Source: an uncultured Alphaproteobacteria bacterium (GTDB lineage Bacteria; Pseudomonadota; Alphaproteobacteria; CALKHQ01). From it: DNA of 11,215 nt. The DNA lies in contig CALKHQ010000063.1 in the NCBI GenBank assembly GCA_937988735.1, positions 1 to 11,215 of the forward strand, in the 5' to 3' direction. How positions within the stretch are numbered: the first letter of the stretch is position 1; the number at the start of each line of letters is the position of its first letter. Made by a program: the position numbers and the translations under genes. Under the pieces are notes generated by a model, which did not search any database, was not told the DNA's origin, and saw only the letters and a list, made by a program, of their open reading frames with translations. Shown here piece by piece: positions 7,901 to 11,215 of this stretch.

Positions 7901-8715
7901 GCGAAGACCGTCAGGATCCCGCCCAGCTCGGCGCCGTCGATCCCCGACCGCACGACGATCCCGGCGTCGAAGGCGCTCGCCGGCGTGGAGCCGAAGCGGT
8001 GGTCGGTGACCGCCAGCTTTCCGTGCAGCACGAACAGCATCCGGACGAGGTTCCGCCCGCCGGTCGCCTCGGCGTACCATCGGGCGCCGTATGGCCACCA
8101 CACGCGCATCCGCCCCAGCACGGCCGGGATCGGGCTCCACGGCGTCGTCTGGTTGCTCGCGCCGGAGATGCTGTAGACGGGCGACACCGGGCTGGTGGGG
8201 CCGCGGCTGGCGAGGCCGGGCGCCGAGGGCGGCGGGATCAGCGCATTGATGGCCAGCGACCCCACCAGCCCGATCGCGCCGGTCAGCGCCCCGGCGGCGA
8301 CGGTGCCCAGAGTCGTCAGCGTTCCAGCCGCGGTGACGAGCGCGGGACCGCCCATTGCCAGAATGGCCGCCGGCCCCGCCCAGGCGGCGAACGCAGCAAC
8401 CGCGAGGGTCAGCACCAGGCGCAGCGGGCTCTTGCCGCCCCCGCCGCTGCGGCCGGGCGTCACCACCACCTCGACCAGCATGCCGGGGCGCGGCCGGACC
8501 AGCCGCCAGTTGGCCCGCGGGACCGGCACGCCTCCGATCGCGACCGAGATCCGCATCCGGTCGGCCGGCGGCAGCGGCGCGCAGATCCCGCGCTCGAGGA
8601 TCTCCAGCAGCGTCGCGCCGGGCGGGACCTCGAAGCTGTCGATCTCGGCGCCGAAAAGCCGCATCCGGCCGACGACGCGGATCCGCTCGCCCACCGGCGC
8701 GGGCAGGGCGTTCAT
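4948..8715 (-). CDS. TipJ-type host-specificity / central tail tip protein, 1255 aa
   Basis: This protein should form the central hub of the tail tip, the counterpart of lambda gpJ. Residues about 12-86 look like a beta-grasp domain (strand pair, then 'VPPGATLLEILERG' helix), followed by a glycine hinge (91-94) and a long hydrophobic Gly/Ala-rich stretch (about 98-160); this is the layout of lambda gpI, here fused to the tip protein. The hallmark 'YSISGASNQTTPWSPIPAVLGRMRV' lies at residues 181-205. A long hub region follows, then fibronectin-III-like segments (about 830-1010), then a Trp-rich zone (about 1015-1140) with repeated F-W-P motifs. The start at 8715 overlaps the peptidase stop as ATGA; a larger frame runs upstream to 9321 but conflicts with the NlpC/P60 gene. 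C40 peptidase followed by TipJ is the usual tail-tip order. Confidence 0.9.
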   Translation of the reverse strand: MNALPAPVGERIRVVGRMRLFGAEIDSFEVPPGATLLEILERGICAPLPPADRMRISVAIGGVPVPRANWRLVRPRPGMLVEVVVTPGRSGGGGKSPLRLVLTLAVAAFAAWAGPAAILAMGGPALVTAAGTLTTLGTVAAGALTGAIGLVGSLAINALIPPPSAPGLASRGPTSPVSPVYSISGASNQTTPWSPIPAVLGRMRVWWPYGARWYAEATGGRNLVRMLFVLHGKLAVTDHRFGSTPASAFDAGIVVRSGIDGAELGGILTVFANQQPTTPVGVDVAYGEPVTRNTLSNADEAVISFSFPQGIGITSATTGDLIGHTIAFQVSYRPVEGGSWTAETVSWYGRTRSTVTRDHRIVFPTRGQYTILVQRLTAEVSSSAVANPSTWTALRTVRRDSPLRLPAGRTFTTVEILVAASALGNGALETYNSLCTSVVPDWDAASETWIERATRNPASLFRWAAQGPAARRPRPDSRIDLETLQVWHERCQAKGWCFDAVVADRRPLYEMLRNIAAMGRATPGRDSRGRLSVVIDRPQTVKRQLFTPWNTWGVRGERDLKRLPKGLRVRFVNPDADWQPDERIVPADGVTEDQVDDAELLDLTEGCASSELAYDHGRYWYRDRVHRPEQIRFFCDAEHLLARRGELAGLAHDVLLLGLAQGRLKGVTTELDDGDPPQPVAITAVTLPAPVTIEAGKMYGITVRGRGGVVDTRVVTAAPGQQTVLQLEAPVPPGLYRPGDVFAFGEAGRETFDVIVYRWEPGPDESCLVTVQPAGHAVHDDGPIPPWDSGITRPPAAPARAILPPVVVAVRSDESVMALDPGGALRPQISIALAERADPAGLEPTAILVRWGLSADQAGETADLTQSQVVAPDAREVTIGPVIEGERYDIQLIAERAGRRSVPTLISRHQVVGQSSRPPAPTLARAGDALTAPGYQAPIDLAGFRIRSQPGDGVPDWTRATPAHPQAVPVGLPFPLAALGVGQRTVLVRAVDRGGRESETATLVVDVDSPAARNVIWSRDLDAESWPGELVAGEHVDDSLAGGDAEDAFWPAGDAEPFWPAGDATPCWAPQWGSVIYEQLLAIPEDGRLLLSVGLTAPQGYSLAIRPEGSAPFWPELDADPFWPAADEDQVWPGITGAWQPWPGALEVTAGAWQVRLEVGGGPLRPVVTSMAALLDRGDQQELVGSLAVSPGGTEVPLSLSYRSITSVVPVLVADGGSAVSVRVVSMSPPVVECLDGAQQSVSGLVNVSVIGVAA
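5525..5571. repeat. 20-bp direct repeat, 27-bp period, inside TipJ gene
   Basis: A 20-base sequence beginning GCGTCGCCGG and ending GGGCCAGAA is repeated without mismatch at 5525-5544 and 5552-5571. The offset is 27 bases, exactly nine codons, so it encodes a tandem nine-residue unit containing FWPAGDA. Related but diverged copies (GGCGGGCCAGAACGG near 5341 and CCGGCCAGAAGGG near 5372) lie about 180 bp away in the same gene. The near identity of two units suggests a recent in-frame duplication. Confidence 0.85.
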
Positions 8716-9218
8716 GCCGCGATCCCCAGCCGGGCGGCGGCCGCGCCGGCGATCGCCGGATTGCGGTAGATGCCGATCAGCCGCACCGCCCAGGGCTGCT
8801 CGTCGTAGCGCTCGGTGACCGAGTGAAGGCCCTCCTCGATGTGGACCATCCAGCCGCCGCCGGCGACGACGGCGACGTGGCCGGCCAGCCGTGCCTGGCG
8901 GAACAGCAGGCAGTCCCCCGGCTGCTCGGTCGCCAGCCGGACCAGGCGCCGGCGATCGGCGACCGCGATCCGCTGCCAGCGGGCGCTCTCCGACTCCAGC
9001 AGCGCCGCCAGCTGCGCGTTCTCGTGAGTGTCGGCGTAGCGGCCGTCGTAGGAGGGCAGCCACACCCCGAACTCCATCCCGACGACCTCCCGCACCAGGC
9101 CCCAGCAGTCGAAGGCCGGCCCGCGCCCGAGGTCGCCGTAGGGCAGGCCGATCCAGGGCGCGATCCAGTCGGGCGGATCGATCGTCCGCCGCGGCGCCGG
9201 GGCTCCGGAGACGACCAT
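8712..9218 (-). CDS. NlpC/P60 (C40 family) tail peptidase
   Basis: The 168-residue product is an NlpC/P60 cysteine peptidase, the type built into phage tail tips to cleave peptidoglycan stem peptides during DNA entry, like the C-terminal domain of lambda gpK. The catalytic cysteine is Cys38 in the context FDCWGLVREV, the catalytic His is His114 in LAGHVAVVAGGG, and the third polar residue is probably His126 in MVHIEEG. All three positions of the triad are present, so the enzyme should be active. No JAMM/Mov34 domain is attached, unlike lambda gpK. The start at 9218 overlaps the preceding stop as TGATG; the upstream ribosome binding site is weak, so translation is probably coupled. It is followed by TipJ with an ATGA overlap. 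Confidence 0.95.
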   Translation of the reverse strand: MVVSGAPAPRRTIDPPDWIAPWIGLPYGDLGRGPAFDCWGLVREVVGMEFGVWLPSYDGRYADTHENAQLAALLESESARWQRIAVADRRRLVRLATEQPGDCLLFRQARLAGHVAVVAGGGWMVHIEEGLHSVTERYDEQPWAVRLIGIYRNPAIAGAAAARLGIAA

Positions 9219-10318
9219 CACAGCCACAGCCCCGGGGTCGTCGCCGGCGTGAACTGGGTGTAGGGCCAGGCGTCGTGGAGGTCGGAGTCGATCGACAGCA
9301 CGGCGTCGATCCACTGGGCATCCCAGGGGATCGTGTCGCACTCGAACTCCAGCGGCCCCAGCTGCCAGCTGTCGGGGTCCGAGGCCAGCACCACGCCGAC
9401 GGTGACCAGCAGCGCGCCGCGCTGCACCTCGCGCACCCGGGCGAGGATCTCCCGGTCGCAGTGGATGCGGATCCGCGCCCGGCCGATCTCGTCCGGCCCG
9501 TCCGGATGCCAGCGCAGCTCGAAGGGGAACGGCACGTAGGTCTCCGGCCCGTCGTCGCCGGTGCGGACCGTCTCGACAGCGTCGCTCGTCACCCGGATCG
9601 GGTCCGTGAACTCCGGGTGGTCGATCGTCACCAGGATCGCGCGGACGACGTCGGTGTGGGGGGCAAGCAGCGCTTCGACGGCATCGTCGCTCTGCCCCTG
9701 GGCGAGGGTCTCGACGGTCAGCCGGGGCGCCAGCAAGGCGTCGCCCGTGGCCCAGGTCATGATGTACCACTCGCCGTCCGTCGGCTCCGTGCCCAGCCGG
9801 TGGTGTGACGTCACGACGACCAGGCGGGTCTTGCCGCCACGGACGATCGCCGCCCGGAAGGCTTCGGTGAGGGTGAAGGCGTAGTAGGTGTTGTTGCCCG
9901 TCCAGGCGCTCGCGGGCCAGCTTGCGACCAGGGTCATCCCCGCCAGGTCGTCCGGCGTCAGCCAGTCGTCGACGGAGATCTCGCCGTCGCCCCAGTCGTA
10001 GGCGTAGACCTCGAAGTCGAAGTCGTCCGCGCCGTAGAACCGGCCGGCGTTGTTGAGCTCGAGCGAGATGCCGGTGATGTCGTCCCCGGGCCCGATCGCG
10101 GAGGTGTCGAATTCCAGGAACAGCACCCCGACGCCGTAGTCGGCCGGAACCACCTCGAACTGCTCGTCGATCTGGTTGCCGACGCCGACCGGCGCGAACT
10201 GCTGGGTCGCGCCGCGCAGCGTGAGGGTGCCGGTGCCGGCCAGCGCCGCCGCCCAGCTGTCCGCCGTGCTCTCGAGGGCCCGATCGGCCGGCGAGGCGGG
10301 GATCACGTGGGTCGGCAT
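9218..10318 (-). CDS. DUF1833 phage tail protein with N-terminal DNRLRE-like beta-sandwich domain
   Basis: The 366-residue product has two parts. Residues about 210-366 match DUF1833, a tail-tip protein placed between tape measure and NlpC/P60 genes and likely equivalent to lambda gpL: it opens with 'ILVTIDHPEFTDPIRVTSDAVE' and closes with the typical 'TQFTPATTPGLW'. Residues about 15-205 are extra. They read like a DNRLRE or carbohydrate-binding-type beta sandwich: 'LFLEFDTSAIGPGDDITGISLELNN', 'FEVYAYDWGDGEISVDDW', a TL strand then 'YAFTLTEAFRAAIVRGGKTRLVVVTSH', ending 'LAPRLTVE'. DUF1833 proteins I know are about 150-200 residues, so this is a fusion. The start at 10318 has GGAGGG 5 bases upstream and lies 1 base after the preceding stop. 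The DUF1833 assignment is firm; the N-terminal one is good but not certain. Confidence 0.85.
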   Translation of the reverse strand: MPTHVIPASPADRALESTADSWAAALAGTGTLTLRGATQQFAPVGVGNQIDEQFEVVPADYGVGVLFLEFDTSAIGPGDDITGISLELNNAGRFYGADDFDFEVYAYDWGDGEISVDDWLTPDDLAGMTLVASWPASAWTGNNTYYAFTLTEAFRAAIVRGGKTRLVVVTSHHRLGTEPTDGEWYIMTWATGDALLAPRLTVETLAQGQSDDAVEALLAPHTDVVRAILVTIDHPEFTDPIRVTSDAVETVRTGDDGPETYVPFPFELRWHPDGPDEIGRARIRIHCDREILARVREVQRGALLVTVGVVLASDPDSWQLGPLEFECDTIPWDAQWIDAVLSIDSDLHDAWPYTQFTPATTPGLWL

Positions 10319-10319
10319 G

Positions 10320-10694
10320 TCAGCCCTCCACCAGCAGCGGCAGGTCGACGCGAAAGGTGTTGGCGCCGACCTGGACGACGGCGATCTGGTCGCGGCGGCC
10401 GGGGTCGATCAAGCAGGTGGTCGCGGTCCCGTCCAGCGGATCGACCCAGTCGAACGGCAGCGCGCCGTGCGCGAGCGTCTCGAAAAAGAAGGTCTCCCAG
10501 GTCGCGACCTGCTCCCGGCTGTCCAGCATCACCGCGACGGTGATCGGCTGCGGGCCGCGGACGCTGTAGCGCGGCCGCGTCTTTGGCGGCCCCAGCTCCA
10601 CCGGCGAGCTGATGACGGCGTTCGCCGTGACCCCGCGGCGGAAGCCGCGCAGCACGTCCTGCGGCAGACCCGCTGGCCAGGTGGCTTCGGCCAT
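10320..10694 (-). CDS. Phage minor tail protein, 124 aa (lambda gpM-like position)
   Basis: This small protein lies between the tape measure and DUF1833 genes, where many long-tailed phages encode a minor tail-tip protein comparable to lambda gpM. Features seen are an N-terminal 'WPAGLPQDVLRGF' (residues 6-18), a central 'QPITVAVMLDSREQVATWETFFFETLAHGALPF' region giving a strand and helix, and a closing beta strand 'FRVDLPLLVEG'. The opening W-P-x-x-L-P pattern is one I have seen in such tail proteins. There is no signal peptide, membrane segment or enzymatic motif. The start overlaps the tape measure stop as TGATG, with a G-rich ribosome binding site (GGGGGGTGGG) just upstream. A structural role at the tail tip is inferred from size, order and style. 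Confidence 0.75.
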   Translation of the reverse strand: MAEATWPAGLPQDVLRGFRRGVTANAVISSPVELGPPKTRPRYSVRGPQPITVAVMLDSREQVATWETFFFETLAHGALPFDWVDPLDGTATTCLIDPGRRDQIAVVQVGANTFRVDLPLLVEG

Positions 10695-11215
10695 CAGCCC
10701 ACCCCCCGCGGCCGCGCCCCGTAGACCTGGCCCATGATCGGATGCAGCTGGCCGCTCTCGGCGAGCCGGCCGACCGCGTCGAGGACCAGGATGTCGATCT
10801 GGCGCTCGCCGTCCGGACCGATACTCTGGCTCACGTCGATCCCCGGGCCGCCGGTCTCGCCGCCGGCGACGCGGCGCTGGTCGATCACGTTGACCGTCAC
10901 CGGCGCCGCCCCGCCGAAGGCACGGGCCAGCTGGGCGGGCCAGCCGATGATCTCCCCCTGCTTGGCGATGATCGGCACCTCGCCTGGCGCCAGCCCCGCC
11001 TGGCCGCCGCGGTGGAACCGCGGGGCGTTGCGGAAGGCGCTCATCGGCACCACCCGGCGATCACCGCCGCCGACCAGCCCGTGGCTGCCGACGATGCCGC
11101 CGCTGTGCGCCGTGGCGGCCGAGCCGAAGGCGCTGCCGATCAGCTCCCCGATGTCGATGCTCGCGAGGGCATTCTGGAAGGGGTTGATCACCAGCGTCTG
11201 GAAGATGATGTCGGC
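10694..11215 (-). CDS. Phage tail tape measure protein, C-terminal part (N-terminus outside window)
   Basis: The frame is open through the right edge of the window. The first possible internal start (GTG at 11191) is preceded in frame by ADIIFQTL, so it is not the true start. About 173 C-terminal residues are visible. They contain the typical tape-measure ending 'SGGIVGSHGLVGGG', 'FHRGGQAGLAPGEVPIIAKQGEII', where a glycine-rich spacer is followed by 'EVP.I...GE', and a beta-rich tail 'APVTVNVIDQRR' ending near 'RQIDILVLDAVG'. Tape measure proteins span the tail tube, set its length and are ejected at infection; the C-terminus anchors at the tip, which agrees with the tail-tip genes downstream. 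The stop overlaps the next start as TGATG. Full length normally reaches several hundred to over a thousand residues. Confidence 0.88.
   Translation of the reverse strand, partial: ADIIFQTLVINPFQNALASIDIGELIGSAFGSAATAHSGGIVGSHGLVGGGDRRVVPMSAFRNAPRFHRGGQAGLAPGEVPIIAKQGEIIGWPAQLARAFGGAAPVTVNVIDQRRVAGGETGGPGIDVSQSIGPDGERQIDILVLDAVGRLAESGQLHPIMGQVYGARPRGVG

Larger units (their letters stand above)
2345..11215 (-). mobile_element. Prophage (distal tail-module end), continues past right edge
   Basis: Eight consecutive minus-strand genes form a lambda-like long-tailed phage tail-tip module: tape measure C-terminus, small minor tail protein, DUF1833 protein, NlpC/P60 peptidase, TipJ-type tip protein, two beta-rich fibre-like proteins and a DUF4376 protein. 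The genes are packed with overlaps or gaps of 1-13 bp, which indicates one transcription unit. Chromosomal metabolism genes begin right after the module, so this is an integrated element and not free phage DNA. Head, packaging, integrase, repressor and lysis genes are not in the window and may lie to the right. A domesticated tail particle (tailocin) cannot be excluded from this part alone. The gene order does not match the canonical Rhodobacter GTA. The left boundary is given as the end of the last gene; the true att site lies between about 2050 and 2344. Confidence 0.85.

Noticed and set aside
5611..8769. A 1052-codon open frame on the + strand
   Set aside because: It is fully antisense to the TipJ gene, its product is dominated by Arg, Ala, Asp, His and Gly with no domain, and long antisense frames are expected at this GC content. 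TipJ has recognisable family motifs and coupled start and stop sites.
4948..11215. Gene transfer agent
   Set aside because: The classical Rhodobacter-type order is DUF2460, DUF2163, NlpC/P60 and a large TIM-barrel protein. Here the order is a gpM-like protein, DUF1833, NlpC/P60 and TipJ, as in lambda-like phages.

Overview
The window is GC-rich (about 65-75% in the lines I counted by hand). It looks like an alphaproteobacterial chromosome carrying the end of an integrated tailed phage. The lineage is an inference from composition and from the type of acyl-CoA synthetase and SCO protein. I cannot name a genus.

Host part (1 to about 2050): the 3' part of an AMP-forming acyl-CoA synthetase gene on the + strand converges on a SCO1/SenC copper-chaperone gene on the - strand. 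The 25 bp between their stop codons are almost filled by a GC-rich hairpin. The SCO gene has a clear ribosome binding site, and its upstream region faces the phage.

Junction (1993-2344): about 350 bp with no credible gene. It holds two hairpins and a cluster of three related GGATTTC/GATTTCGG motifs in an island less GC-rich than its surroundings. This is where the host-phage boundary should lie.

Phage part (2345-11215, all on the - strand, so read from the right edge leftwards): the distal half of a long-tailed (siphovirus, lambda-like) tail operon. In transcription order it encodes the C-terminus of a tape measure protein, a 124-residue minor tail protein, a DUF1833 tail protein with an extra N-terminal beta-sandwich domain, an NlpC/P60 peptidase, a 1255-residue TipJ-type central tip/host-specificity protein, two beta-rich fibre or receptor-binding proteins, and a DUF4376 protein. 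Most genes are joined by TGATG or ATGA overlaps, which points to one polycistronic, translationally coupled unit that builds the tail tip. The tape measure sets tail length, the minor proteins and peptidase close and arm the tip, TipJ forms the central hub, and the last three genes probably determine host binding. The order differs from the classical Rhodobacter gene transfer agent (DUF2460, DUF2163, NlpC/P60, TIM-barrel megatron), so this is better read as a prophage or a prophage-derived tail particle than a GTA.

I found no rRNA, tRNA, CRISPR array, insertion sequence, integrase or lysis gene. The most notable points are the modular tail-tip proteins (a carbohydrate-binding-like domain fused to DUF1833, a gpI-like domain fused to TipJ, a Trp-Pro repeat in TipJ, and an internally duplicated fibre protein) and the phage ending directly after its fibre genes.
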